Source: Brucella daejeonensis
GTDB lineage: Bacteria > Pseudomonadota > Alphaproteobacteria > Rhizobiales > Rhizobiaceae
Direction of reading: 5' to 3'
DNA length: 64,000 bases
Assembly: GCF_014199265.1 (NCBI RefSeq)
Contig: NZ_JACIJG010000016.1
Coordinates: forward strand, 1 to 64,000
In this document: positions 36,505-45,535 of the stretch, one piece after another
How the letters are laid out: every line of letters begins with the position of its first letter
How positions within the stretch are numbered: the first letter of the stretch is position 1
Notes under the pieces: generated by a model
Database searches by the model: none
What the model was told of the DNA's origin: nothing
The model's input: only the letters and a program-made list of their open reading frames with translations
Position numbers and translations under genes: made by a program

Positions 36505-37450
36505 TTTGCCCCTCGATCCATTCTTCCGGCATCAAGGAAAAGGATCGGGCTGGACCGCAAATCCAGCATGTTCCTCCGGGAAATCTATTCTCCTAAGCCA
36601 TTGTTCTTAAGATAAAAATTAAACGTAAGAAAACTTAATAGCAGATTCCGTTTAGTCATGCTGACGGTCTTAAGCTAGCTTATCAGGGGGGATTATTGCT
36701 TTCGCGGGAGCTGCAATTTGCCATTCAGGGACTTATCCAGCAGCTAAGTGGACTTTAACCTGATTTGGTTAAAAAATCCACACTGCGTGATAGCATTTCT
36801 CACATCGAATGCGGTCCGACACCGTATTTATACCGGACGACAGCGAGGCACCCGCTGGAACCTCTCCGCATATGGCTAACCGTTCAAATGTCACTTAACT
36901 CCACGAACGAAAGACATTCTCCCCGCGCCTCTATCAAAACCGGCATAAGCGCGCGCAGATGGTAATTTACAGTGCAGGAAAAACACATCGGTCGCTTATG
37001 CACCCGGAACGCTACAGACCGTCATTTGCAGCCCTACCAACGGTTTTCAAAACAAAGAGAAAGAGCCGACCACGGCCAGTCCACGCCAGAAATGGCTGTA
37101 GCATAACAGTCCTGACTGGGTGGTTTGCGTCACAACCCGGGCAGACATGCCCCTGGCATGTGACGGATTTGCGATGCGCCTTCTATCTTGCAGAGGGAAA
37201 CGAACGCAGTTGAAATCTGCCCTCATACCGGGATCGCGATATTGCTTGCGCCCTGCCCCAACTTCGGAGTTGTGCAGCATCTCCCGGATTTGACAGAAAT
37301 ATCAGCTTCAGAGCGCCAGGAGACAACATACAGGCCGGACGCGGGCAGGACTCGATTCGCACGGTTTCCTGGCGCTTTTGAACCAGATTGACTGGTGGAT
37401 AAGAGGTGTCATCAAATTGAATTTTGGAAGAACCTGGCGGGTACGCTTGA

Positions 37451-37464
37451 TAGACCGCGGTCTA
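37451..37464. promoter_or_regulatory. parS: parS-like palindrome
   Basis: TAGACCGCGGTCTA, a perfect 14-bp palindrome 190 bp upstream of repA. A second site with the same half-arms (TAGAC-N4-GTCTA) overlaps the repA stop at 38849-38862. Paired short palindromes around repA are the usual RepB-binding sites of repABC replicons. Confidence 0.65.
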
Positions 37465-37574
37465 AACTCAGAAAAATCCCGTAAAACCAATGAGATACGG
37501 AAAACCGATTCGGATCGCTAAAATTTTCTTCAATTCTCAGGCAGGCGCTAACCCTTTGTTAATTAGGCGCCCCC

Positions 37575-37638
37575 TTGCGATAGATTAAGAATCGGACATA
37601 ATGACGGTATTTAGGCGGTATTGTCATAAGTGCCGTCA
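37575..37638 (+). promoter_or_regulatory. Candidate repA promoter and operator
   Basis: TTGCGA (37575) and CATAAT lie 16 bp apart, a fair sigma-70-type promoter. Just downstream, TGACGG (37602-37607) and CCGTCA (37633-37638) form an inverted repeat flanking two direct GGTATT copies, a plausible site for RepA/RepB autorepression. Confidence 0.45.
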
Positions 37639-37654
37639 CTAGGGATCCCAGTAG

Positions 37655-38851
37655 ATGAATATCGCAAATCCAGCAGCAGCCTTGTCGTTTGACGACATGA
37701 TATTATCGCAAGGACGCGAGATTTCTCGCAAGCTCAACCTGCTGCGCCATGAAAACTTCCCTCCTGATGCGCGCAAGAATGTGCTGCGCCAGTTTTCCAT
37801 GGCTGAAGCTGCTTATTTTCTCGGTGTCTCTCCCAGTAATCTGAAAAAACTACACCTGGAAGGTAAAGGTGTCGAGCCGACCATTCTGACAGGTGGTCGC
37901 CGCGCCTATAGCGTCGAGCAGATACAGGAATTGCGCCAATGGCTGGATCAGAATGGCCGCGCCGAGGTCAAGCGCTACGTCCCGCATCGTCGCGGTAATG
38001 AGAAACTTCAGGTCATCGGTGTCGTCAATTTCAAGGGCGGCTCCGGCAAGACGACAACGGCCGCCCATCTGGCGCAGCACATGGCCCTGACCGGCCATCG
38101 TGTGCTCGCGATCGATCTCGATCCGCAGGCTTCGCTTTCCGCCCTGCATGGCATCCAGCCGGAACTCGACGAGTTCCCCTCGCTCTACGAAGCCATTCGT
38201 TACGATTCCGAAAGGAAGCCTATTCGCGAGGTCATCCGGCGGACCAACTTTCCGAGCCTGGACATTATTCCCGCTATGCTTGAATTGCAGGAATATGAAT
38301 ATGACACGCCGCTCGCCATGCAGAATGGCGGTGAGGGCAAGACATTCTGGAACCGTATCGCCAAGGCGCTTTCGGATGTCGACAGCGACTATGACGTCGT
38401 GGTTATCGACTGCCCTCCCCAGCTTGGCTATCTGACACTTACCGCTCTTTCGGCGGCGACGTCGGTGCTGATCACCGTTCATCCGCAGATGCTCGATCTT
38501 ATGTCGATGTCGCAATTTCTGCTGATGCTGGGCGACATCCTCAAGACAGTGCGTCAAGCCGGCGGTGCCGTTCAGCTGGATTGGTTCCGCTACCTGATTA
38601 CCCGCTACGAGCCAACCGACGTCCCGCAAGCGCAGATGGTCGGCTTCATGCAAAGTATGCTCGCTTCACATATGCTGAAGCATCAGATGCTGAAATCGAC
38701 CGCGATCTCGGACGCTGGTCTCACCAAGCAAACCCTTTACGAAGTTGAACGTTCGTCGATGAATCGCGGTACCTATGATCGCGCCATGGAAGCCATGGAA
38801 GCGGTTAATTCGGAAATTCGCGGCCTCATTCACGAGGCATGGGGGCGCTAG
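37655..38851 (+). CDS. repA: RepA, ParA-type partition ATPase of a repABC replicon
   Basis: 398 residues. The N-terminus (1-115) is a DNA-binding helix region with a MerR-like turn (FSMAEAAYFLGVSPSNLKKLHLEGKG). The deviant Walker A is NFKGGSGKTTTAAHLAQHMAL near 127, and Walker B lies at YDVVVIDCPPQLGYLTLTAL. It positions the replicon with RepB and represses the operon. Start ATG at 37655. Flanked by the parS-like sites. Confidence 0.93.
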   Translation: MNIANPAAALSFDDMILSQGREISRKLNLLRHENFPPDARKNVLRQFSMAEAAYFLGVSPSNLKKLHLEGKGVEPTILTGGRRAYSVEQIQELRQWLDQNGRAEVKRYVPHRRGNEKLQVIGVVNFKGGSGKTTTAAHLAQHMALTGHRVLAIDLDPQASLSALHGIQPELDEFPSLYEAIRYDSERKPIREVIRRTNFPSLDIIPAMLELQEYEYDTPLAMQNGGEGKTFWNRIAKALSDVDSDYDVVVIDCPPQLGYLTLTALSAATSVLITVHPQMLDLMSMSQFLLMLGDILKTVRQAGGAVQLDWFRYLITRYEPTDVPQAQMVGFMQSMLASHMLKHQMLKSTAISDAGLTKQTLYEVERSSMNRGTYDRAMEAMEAVNSEIRGLIHEAWGR

Positions 38852-38862
38852 ACTGCCGTCTA
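38849..38862. promoter_or_regulatory. parS: Second parS-like palindrome at the repA stop
   Basis: TAGACTGCCGTCTA overlaps the repA TAG stop codon. It shares TAGAC...GTCTA half-sites with 37451-37464, the inner four bases being variable. Located between repA and repB, a common parS position. Confidence 0.62.
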
Positions 38863-38909
38863 AAGCGGCAAATATTGAATGAAATCAGGTCTCTGACCGG
38901 TTTGAGGGC

Positions 38910-39902
38910 ATGGGAATGGCAAGAAAGAACATATTCGAAAGCGTTATGCGGAACGAACCGGCGGTCGAACAGACTTCGCAGCCGGTCGATAACGTATCGC
39001 GCCGTTTCGGTGCTGCCAAATCCCTGTCCGCATCGATAGACGAACTGGCAAAGCAGGCAGCCCAGAAGCTGGATGGCGAGACGATCGTCGAGCTCGATCC
39101 TGAAAATCTGGACGTGTCTTTTGTGGCGGATCGCCTGCCTGAAGCTGATGACGCGGAATATCGTGAACTTCTGGAGGCCATCCGCGAGCGCGGACAGGAC
39201 AGTCCCATTCTGGTTCGTCCACATCCACAGACCAGCGGCCGCTATATGATCGTTTTCGGGCATCGTCGTGCTCGCGTAGCGAAAGAACTCGGGCTGAAGG
39301 TAAAGGCCGTCGTAAAGCCCCTCGCCGATCTGGAACATGTGCTGAGCCAGGGGCAGGAAAACTCTGCCCGCGCCAATCTCAGCTTCATAGAGCGGGTTTT
39401 CTTCGCCGCGCGTCTGGAAGCACTGGGTTTTGAACGCGAGGCGATCCAGGCCGCCCTGACCGTCGATTATCAGACACTTTCCAAGATGCTCACCATCCCG
39501 AAGGCTGTTCCGGAATATATTCTGCTGGCAATCGGCCCGGCAAAAGGCATCGGCCGCGACCGTTGGCTCGAATTGCGTAAACTGATCGAGATCCCCGGCA
39601 ACAAGGAGGCTGTCGACGAACTTCTGGCCAGCCAGGCTTTCGGTTCGGCATCGTCCGGCGAGCGTTTCGAGCAGCTTTACGGCTATCTCAAAGGCGGGAA
39701 GCAGAAAAAGCCCGTCACAAAGGCGGCATCACGCCCCGGCACGAACTGGACGGCAGCAGACAAGTCGGTCAGCGCCGTTATCAAGCAGAATGGTAAATCG
39801 GCCACCCTGGCGCTCGGTGCTGCCAATGGTCCCCGTTTTGCCGATTGGCTTTCCCGTAATCTGGACAAGCTTTATGCGTCGTTCCAGAGCGAGGAAAAAT
39901 AG
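38910..39902 (+). CDS. repB: RepB, ParB-type centromere-binding protein
   Basis: 330 residues. The ParB nuclease-like domain has RERGQDSPILVRPHPQ and GRYMIVFGHRRARVAKELG (about 95-130). The HTH follows at NLSFIERVFFAARLEALGFEREAIQAALTVDYQTLSKML, and a C-terminal dimer domain ends the protein. It binds parS and loads onto flanking DNA. Start ATG at 38910; 58 bp after repA with the parS-like site in the gap. Confidence 0.92.
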   Translation: MGMARKNIFESVMRNEPAVEQTSQPVDNVSRRFGAAKSLSASIDELAKQAAQKLDGETIVELDPENLDVSFVADRLPEADDAEYRELLEAIRERGQDSPILVRPHPQTSGRYMIVFGHRRARVAKELGLKVKAVVKPLADLEHVLSQGQENSARANLSFIERVFFAARLEALGFEREAIQAALTVDYQTLSKMLTIPKAVPEYILLAIGPAKGIGRDRWLELRKLIEIPGNKEAVDELLASQAFGSASSGERFEQLYGYLKGGKQKKPVTKAASRPGTNWTAADKSVSAVIKQNGKSATLALGAANGPRFADWLSRNLDKLYASFQSEEK

Positions 39903-40004
39903 GTAAGTGTAAGCGGTTCCGGATTTTTTGCCCGGATCGTCATGAGTTCAGCGTTCGATAGTAAGCGTGTTGCGTCAAGACATTCAGGAAGGAACGAGAC
40001 AGCA

Positions 40005-40093
40005 AAAGAAAAAGGCCCCCAAACGTCGCCGTGTGGAAGCCCTTCTCATTGGTTTAGCAGCTAGAGAATCGCAAATCCACGAATCACTGTCAA
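40005..40093 (-). ncRNA. Counter-transcribed antisense RNA (incompatibility factor) between repB and repC
   Basis: On the minus strand TTGACA (40088-40093) and GATTCT (40065-40070) are separated by 17 bp, a good promoter. Transcription would start near 40058 and end at a GC hairpin formed by GGCTTCC and GGGGGCC (with G-U pairs), followed by TTTTTCTTTT near 40005. The RNA would be about 50 nt. Position, size and polarity match the ctRNA that represses repC in repABC plasmids. Confidence 0.78.
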
Positions 40094-40152
40094 GTGTAAT
40101 TAGCGTCATTTCGGCGGGTGGATTTCTTTTGCCTTGTGGAAGGTGAAAGAAA

Positions 40153-41388
40153 ATGGAGATTCAATTGGCCTCGACGCCGTTTGGCAGTCGAAGGATGACG
40201 CTTGCCTTGTTGGCAAGCCAACGGAATACCCGCCAGATCAAAGCCGGAAGCACTGTCGATAAATGGCAGTTGCATCGCTGGCTGTGTGAGGCGAAATCCG
40301 TATTCGGACTGAACGATCGCTCCTTGGCCGTTCTGTCGGCGCTCCTGTCATTTTATCCGGAAACGGAATTGAATGAGCAAGGTGGTCTGATCGTGTTCCC
40401 ATCCAACAAGCAACTGGCCTTGCGCGCTCACGGTATGGCCGACGCGACCTTGCGTCGTCATCTGTCCGCCCTGATCGACGCCGGTCTGATCATCCGTCAG
40501 GACAGCCCGAATGGAAAGCGCTATGCCCGTCGTGCAAAAGGCGGCGAAGTACAAATCGCATTCGGTTTTTCGCTCGCACCGTTGCTGGCTCGTGCGTGCG
40601 AACTTGAAACTGCCGCGGAACAGGTGAGGGCGGAGAAGCTTGCACTGCGGGAAATGCGGGAACGTTTGACATTGCAGCGCCGAGACATCGCCAAGCTTGT
40701 CGAATTAGCCTTTCAGGAAGGCCTCGCAGGCGACTGGCGTCTGATCAATAACCGTTTCCGTGCCGTTGTGGACCGCATACCCCGCCGTGCAGAACCTAAA
40801 GAATTGGCCGCGCTGGTCGAAGCCTTGCAGACTATTCGCGATGAAATCGACAACGTGTTGAAACTAAAAGAAAATGTTCAAAATATGCGCGGCAATGAAT
40901 CTCAAAATGAGCGGCAGCAAATTGAATCAAATCCAGATTCCCATTTTGAAAAGCCAGTGCCAAATTCCAGCGACCAGCGCATTTCAGGCATGCTCAACAA
41001 ATCTGTCGAACCCGGCATCCCTCTTGAAATGGTTCTGCGAGCCTGTCCGGAAGTGGCCGCTTACAGTTCAGATCCAATCCGCCACTGGTCAGATATAATC
41101 GCTACGACCGAAAAAGTGAGCTCGTTTCTCGGAATCGATCGAAAACTGCATAATCTCGCCAGAAATGTGCTGGGAGATCAGAATACGGCTATCGCCATCG
41201 CCTTCATCCTGCAGAGATATGATCAGATTCAGTCGGCAGGGGGGTATCTGCGCGTTCTTGTCGAAAAAGCTGCCCAGGGCGTCTTCACAATCAGACCAAT
41301 GATCGCCGCTGCATTGAACGACCAGCGCCACAGGCTTTTAATGAAGGAAACTGCGCATCAAAAAAGAGCTCGGGTCTCAAACATTTAA
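40153..41388 (+). CDS. repC: RepC replication initiator
   Basis: 411 residues. The RepC N-terminal winged-helix domain is clear (VDKWQLHRWLCEAKSVFGLNDRSLAVLSALLSFYPE, NKQLALRAHGMADATLRRHLSALIDAGLI). The variable middle (about 235-275) is coded by AT-rich DNA at 40858-40960, the place where oriV is found inside repC in this family. The C-terminal domain follows. Expression should be controlled by the antisense RNA in the leader. Confidence 0.93.
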   Translation: MEIQLASTPFGSRRMTLALLASQRNTRQIKAGSTVDKWQLHRWLCEAKSVFGLNDRSLAVLSALLSFYPETELNEQGGLIVFPSNKQLALRAHGMADATLRRHLSALIDAGLIIRQDSPNGKRYARRAKGGEVQIAFGFSLAPLLARACELETAAEQVRAEKLALREMRERLTLQRRDIAKLVELAFQEGLAGDWRLINNRFRAVVDRIPRRAEPKELAALVEALQTIRDEIDNVLKLKENVQNMRGNESQNERQQIESNPDSHFEKPVPNSSDQRISGMLNKSVEPGIPLEMVLRACPEVAAYSSDPIRHWSDIIATTEKVSSFLGIDRKLHNLARNVLGDQNTAIAIAFILQRYDQIQSAGGYLRVLVEKAAQGVFTIRPMIAAALNDQRHRLLMKETAHQKRARVSNI

Positions 41389-41702
41389 GGTTGTGTAAGG
41401 CACATCAGTTTTCATTTTTGCATCCATCCAGATACCCGATGCTAAACTGGAAAACATGGTTCCCGGACCATCGAGATGGTGCTCACAGCAACTAAACTGA
41501 AGTGGGAATTGTCTTTCGTATCGTTAAGAATGTTTAATGCTCTTCTCGCAAGGAAAAGAACGAAATGCATGGAACAAATCGGGTCGATCCATCCTGCAAA
41601 GCCCGGTCGCAACTGGTAAGGAATTTTAGGTCGGCGGCGGCAAGACCGGCCAACTCCGTTAGGTGATCCGGCAATGCCTCGAATTCAAACAGCCTTTGCA
41701 TC
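41389..41702. other. Gap after repC
   Basis: About 310 bp between converging genes. No recognisable gene, and I see no strong terminator hairpin. Confidence 0.35.
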
Positions 41703-42263
41703 TTACCGTTCGACGATCATGTGTGCGACGAGTTCAGCCGTGTTGCGCACATTCATTTTGCGCATGATCGACGCGCGGTGCACTTCAACCGTTCGCGGGG
41801 AGATACCGATAAGTTGACCGATCTGCTTGGACGTCATGCCATTGGCCAGATGCCGGGCAACGATACGTTCCTTGGGTGTCAGCAAGGAAGCGCTGTTGCG
41901 GCCCTCTTCCAGTTTCTCGAAAGTCCAGACCATGAGCTTGAACGGCTCCTGCGGCGTCATCGTACGCCCGCGCGCTCGCATCCAGATAATTTCGCCGCTG
42001 CTGTGCTGCATGAAGCGCTCATCCTCGTAGCGGGGACCGGACTCCAGCCATCGCTCCCACCGCTCGCCGGTCTTTTCATAATCGACATTCGACGGATAGA
42101 GGAGGCGGATGGATTGCCCCTCCAGTTCGATGCGGCTACGGCCGAACAACTGCTCAATCTCACGATTGACCCGCAGAATGCGACGGTTCGAAAGAACCAT
42201 GATCCCGATCGGAGCTTCAATGAAGCCGGTTAAACAAAGATGATCATCCGATAGTTCATCCAT
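41703..42263 (-). CDS. PAS-LuxR (NarL/FixJ-type) transcriptional regulator
   Basis: 186 residues. A PAS fold at 10-115 (FIEAPIGIMVLSNRRILRVNREIEQLFG... GEIIWMRARGR) is followed by a LuxR-type HTH (LTPKERIVARHLANGMTSKQIGQLIGISPRTVEVHRASIMRKMNVRNTAELVAHMI). No receiver domain, so it probably senses a ligand directly through PAS. It faces the thiolase-ligase-TRAP operon across a region with three TACGTA boxes and is the likely regulator of that operon. Confidence 0.85.
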   Translation of the reverse strand: MDELSDDHLCLTGFIEAPIGIMVLSNRRILRVNREIEQLFGRSRIELEGQSIRLLYPSNVDYEKTGERWERWLESGPRYEDERFMQHSSGEIIWMRARGRTMTPQEPFKLMVWTFEKLEEGRNSASLLTPKERIVARHLANGMTSKQIGQLIGISPRTVEVHRASIMRKMNVRNTAELVAHMIVER

Positions 42264-42310
42264 TTCCGCCCGCCTCCCGTAGCTGCGCGTAACCCGTCAG
42301 CGGCCCAATC

Positions 42311-42339
42311 TACGTAAAAATTACGTAGATATCTACGTA
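42311..42339. promoter_or_regulatory. Triple TACGTA operator
   Basis: TACGTA occurs at 42311-42316, 42322-42327 and 42334-42339, centres 11 and 12 bp apart, with arms reading CTACGTAAAAATTACGTAG. One-turn spacing suits a dimeric LuxR-type regulator on one DNA face. It lies 48 bp before the regulator's ATG and about 190 bp before the thiolase. Confidence 0.68.
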
Positions 42340-42529
42340 TTTCTACTCATGTTCATATTCGTTCTTTCCGGCAACTATTGAAGCGGAGGAAGCGGTCCCT
42401 TGCGGGGTCGCACGGAGTGGAGGCAGTTCTCCCGGTTCAGAAATGTAACGGCCTGAGCGGCGGGTCGCATGGTTCCCATGCGCGAGCAGCTTCCACGTCT
42501 GAATTCGAGCGTCTTGATCGGAGAACCTG

Positions 42530-43708
42530 ATGAACGGGTCCAATATATATTGTATCGGCAGCGGTCACACCAAATTCGGCCGGTTGTCTGCCAATCTCGA
42601 AGAACTGATCGTCGAGGCCGCACGCGAAGCCATCGCTGAATCCGATATCGATCCCGGCGATATAGACGCCATTTTCCTCGGTCACTTCAACTCGGGTCTG
42701 GTTGGGGACGGCTTCGCTTCCTCGCTGGTCCATCAGGCGTTTGCCGAGTTCCGCTTCAAGCCTGCTGCGCGTTCGGAAAATGCCTGTGCTTCGGGAGCCG
42801 CGGCCATGTATGCCGGGATCAATGCATTGCGCTCCGGCAAGGCGCGCAACGTGCTGGTGGTCGGTGCGGAAAAGATGACTCATCGTACTACCGCCGATGT
42901 GACCACCGCGCTTGCCGGTGCCGGTTATCAGAACGATCCGGCTGAAGCCGCGCTCAGTTTTCCGCAGGTCTTCGCGGTAGCGGCCGAACAATATGGGCAG
43001 CGCTATTCGAACCCGCTTGATGCGATGGCCCGCATAGCCGCCAAGAACCATGCCAATGCAATGAAGAACCCGCTGGCGCAGATGCACAAGCCGATGAGCT
43101 ATGATCATTGCGCCAATGTCAGCGAAACAAACCCGCTGATTGCGCCGCCGCTGCGCCTGACGGATTGCTCGCTGGTGACGGACGGAGCCGCAGCTATCGT
43201 TTTGAGCAGTGAAGCGGGTGCTGCATCATCTGCGAAAAGGCGCGTGCGTCTCGCCGGCACCAGCCATGTTTCAGACTTTCTGCCGATGAGCAGGCGCGAT
43301 TTCATCGCGTTCGAGGGACCGGCGCTGGCGATTGCGACGGCCTATGAAGAAGCGGGGATCAGCGTCGACGATCTCGACTTCGCCGAGGTGCATGACTGCT
43401 TTACCATAGCCGAACTGCTGATTTACGAGGCGATGGGGCTTGCCGTGCCGGGAAGGGGAAGCGCGCCTATCGAAGACGGAACGGTCACGGCCGAGGGGAG
43501 GCTTCCGGTCAACCTTTCCGGCGGGCTCAAGGCCAAAGGCCACCCGGTCGGCGCAACCGGCGTTTCCATGGCCGTCATGTCCTATCGCCAACTGACCGGC
43601 CGGGCCGGCGATATCCAGCTGAACGGTGCCGAGTGGGGACTGGCGTTCAACATGGGCGGTGCCGCCGTCGCCAATTATGCAACCATCCTGCACGCAGACC
43701 GCGCCTAG
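42530..43708 (+). CDS. Thiolase-family acyl-CoA acetyltransferase (SCP2-type)
   Basis: 392 residues. The acyl-enzyme Cys is Cys86 in SENACASGAAAMYAG. EVHDCFTIAEL and LKAKGHPVGATGVSMAVM carry the second-site His and the conserved C-terminal loop; VNLSGGLKAKGHP is the SCP2/FadA-like pattern. The family cleaves or joins 3-ketoacyl-CoA. Together with the following acyl-CoA ligase it should process a carboxylic acid imported by the TRAP transporter. Its TAG stop lies inside the left end of the 270-bp repeat element. Confidence 0.82.
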   Translation: MNGSNIYCIGSGHTKFGRLSANLEELIVEAAREAIAESDIDPGDIDAIFLGHFNSGLVGDGFASSLVHQAFAEFRFKPAARSENACASGAAAMYAGINALRSGKARNVLVVGAEKMTHRTTADVTTALAGAGYQNDPAEAALSFPQVFAVAAEQYGQRYSNPLDAMARIAAKNHANAMKNPLAQMHKPMSYDHCANVSETNPLIAPPLRLTDCSLVTDGAAAIVLSSEAGAASSAKRRVRLAGTSHVSDFLPMSRRDFIAFEGPALAIATAYEEAGISVDDLDFAEVHDCFTIAELLIYEAMGLAVPGRGSAPIEDGTVTAEGRLPVNLSGGLKAKGHPVGATGVSMAVMSYRQLTGRAGDIQLNGAEWGLAFNMGGAAVANYATILHADRA

Positions 43709-43974
43709 GGTCAGGACCTGTTAATTTGATGAAAATGGCACCTGAAATGACAAGAGCTGCAAGGAAAGACGCGAAAAACGGGGTGGTTCCCCCGGTTGAG
43801 CGGCTTGACGCCGCAGATCACCAGTCATTTCGGTGTCCGAAGGATGTGGTCCATCCGCCCGGCTACATGCACGTAAAGTCTCGAAAATGCACCACATTTC
43901 CTTCGCCTTTTCTCCTCGTATCCAGACGGATGGCCTCACACCATTTCCACCAAATGAATAGATCCTGACCCTAG
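43705..43974. mobile_element. 270-bp MITE-like element with 34-bp terminal inverted repeats
   Basis: The left end (from CTAGGGTCAGGA at 43705) and the inverted right end (to TCCTGACCCTAG at 43974) match at 29 of 34 positions. The interior encodes no recognisable transposase. It sits exactly between the thiolase stop codon and the acyl-CoA ligase start (ten bases later). A related right end is at 51634-51700 and a left-end fragment at 3763. Confidence 0.7.
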
Positions 43975-43984
43975 AGACCGCACA

Positions 43985-45484
43985 ATGAATATTGCGAACT
44001 GGTTGTATCAGTCAGCCCTGAACTGGCCCGGGAAACCCGCCATCCTTCTCGGCGTCGAAGAGGTTCATAATTATGGCTCGCTGTTGCGCGCCATATGCCG
44101 CCGCGCCCGGCATCTGGCCGCACACCATAAGGTAGCGCGCGGCGACCGCGTGGCCATTTTCGCTAAAAACGGCCCCGAATATATCGAGATCATGCACGCC
44201 TGCTGGTGGCTTGGGGCGGTGGCCGTGCCGGTCAATTTCAAACTGCATCCGCGCGAGGTCGAATGGATTCTGGAGAACTCCCGCGCCGCCCTCGTCTATA
44301 CCGATAACGGACACACCTTCGAGGGGCGTGCCGGGATTGCAGAAGCCGCTATTGGCGAAGACTGTCCGAACGGGGGTGAAATCACGCTGCCAACTCCAGT
44401 CGATGAGGCTGATCTTGCTTGGCTGTTCTACACTTCCGGCACCACAGGGCGCCCCAAGGGGGTCATGCTGAGCCATGGAAATCTGCGCGAGATGGCACTT
44501 TGCTACGCCATGGACGTGGTGCCGCCGCGTGGTGACGACACCATGCTTTACGCCGCGCCTATTTCGCATGGCGCGGGGCTCTACATGTTTGCGGTCTTGC
44601 GCGCCGCTGGCGCCCATCTCGTTCCCGTGTCGCGCGGCTTCGATCCGCGTGAGATCATCGATCTGGCGCGGACGCGGGGAAACCTCGTCTTCTTTGCGGC
44701 TCCCACCATGGTCAAGCGGCTGATCGCCGCCGCCGGAGCGCTTGGATATAAGGGCGAGGGCATTCGTTCGGTCATCTATGGCGGAGGCCCGATGTATGCG
44801 AACGATATCGATGAGGCGGTCTCGTTGTTCGGACCACGCTTCGTTCAGATCTACGGGCAGGGCGAAAGTCCGATGACCATCACCGCGCTCTCCCGGGAAC
44901 TGGTCGCAGACGAAACGCATCCCGCCTGGCGCTCGCGTCGCGCATCGGTCGGTGTCGCGCAGGCAAGCGTCGAGGTGCAGATCAGGGACGAGGACGACAA
45001 AGTCTGCCCCATCGGCTTCACAGGAGAAATCGTCGTGCGCGGACCGAGCGTCATGCAGGGTTACTGGGAGGACCCGGAAGCCAGCGCCAGAACGCTCGCT
45101 GGCGGGTGGCTGCGCACCGGTGATCTGGGTCATCTGGACGAGGACGGCTTTCTCTATCTCACCGACCGGTCGAAGGACGTCATTATTTCTGGCGGCACCA
45201 ATATTTATCCGCGCGAAGTGGAGGAGGTACTGCTTCAGCACCCCGCAATTTTCGAGGTGGCAGTCATCGGCGTTCCTGATCCCGAATGGGGCGAAAATGT
45301 CACAGCTCATGTGGTTCTGGAGCTTGGGCAGGCGGCGACAGTGGACGAACTGGACAATTGGTGTCGCCAGCATATGGCTGCGTTCAAACGGCCCAAGCAT
45401 TACGTCTTTGCCGGTGACTTACCCAAAAACAGCTATGGCAAAATTCTAAAAACCGAACTGCGCAAACTGGAGCTGGAAAACTAG
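43985..45484 (+). CDS. Acyl-CoA synthetase (AMP-binding, ANL superfamily)
   Basis: 499 residues; activates a carboxylic acid with ATP and CoA. The phosphate loop is FYTSGTTGRPKGVMLSHGN near 147, the A5 motif YGQGESPMT, A7/A8 WLRTGDLGHLDEDGFLYLTDRSKDVIISGGTNIYPREVEE, and the catalytic Lys in LPKNSYGKILKTEL close to the end. Motifs are complete. The acid is probably the substrate of the adjacent TRAP transporter. ATG at 43985, immediately after the inserted element, which may therefore influence its expression. Confidence 0.86.
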   Translation: MNIANWLYQSALNWPGKPAILLGVEEVHNYGSLLRAICRRARHLAAHHKVARGDRVAIFAKNGPEYIEIMHACWWLGAVAVPVNFKLHPREVEWILENSRAALVYTDNGHTFEGRAGIAEAAIGEDCPNGGEITLPTPVDEADLAWLFYTSGTTGRPKGVMLSHGNLREMALCYAMDVVPPRGDDTMLYAAPISHGAGLYMFAVLRAAGAHLVPVSRGFDPREIIDLARTRGNLVFFAAPTMVKRLIAAAGALGYKGEGIRSVIYGGGPMYANDIDEAVSLFGPRFVQIYGQGESPMTITALSRELVADETHPAWRSRRASVGVAQASVEVQIRDEDDKVCPIGFTGEIVVRGPSVMQGYWEDPEASARTLAGGWLRTGDLGHLDEDGFLYLTDRSKDVIISGGTNIYPREVEEVLLQHPAIFEVAVIGVPDPEWGENVTAHVVLELGQAATVDELDNWCRQHMAAFKRPKHYVFAGDLPKNSYGKILKTELRKLELEN

Positions 45485-45535
45485 ATCCGGGCGACCGGGG
45501 CGCACAAAAAACTTATCGAGGAGGAGGAACAAGAC

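Larger units (their letters stand above)
36505..37654. other. 1.15-kb gene-poor region upstream of repABC
   Basis: No frame here has a ribosome site and recognisable product. It is likely to hold repABC control and partition DNA: a parS-like palindrome (37451-37464), a near-DnaA box (TTATCCAGC near 36727) and AT-rich tracts at 36600-36660 and 37495-37600. Confidence 0.5.

Noticed and set aside
36765-37213. Two overlapping small plus-strand frames upstream of repA
   Set aside because: No ribosome sites or family features; the region is better explained as replicon control DNA.
44012-45400. A 462-codon open frame on the minus strand
   Set aside because: Antisense to the acyl-CoA ligase with full ANL motifs; no motif of its own.
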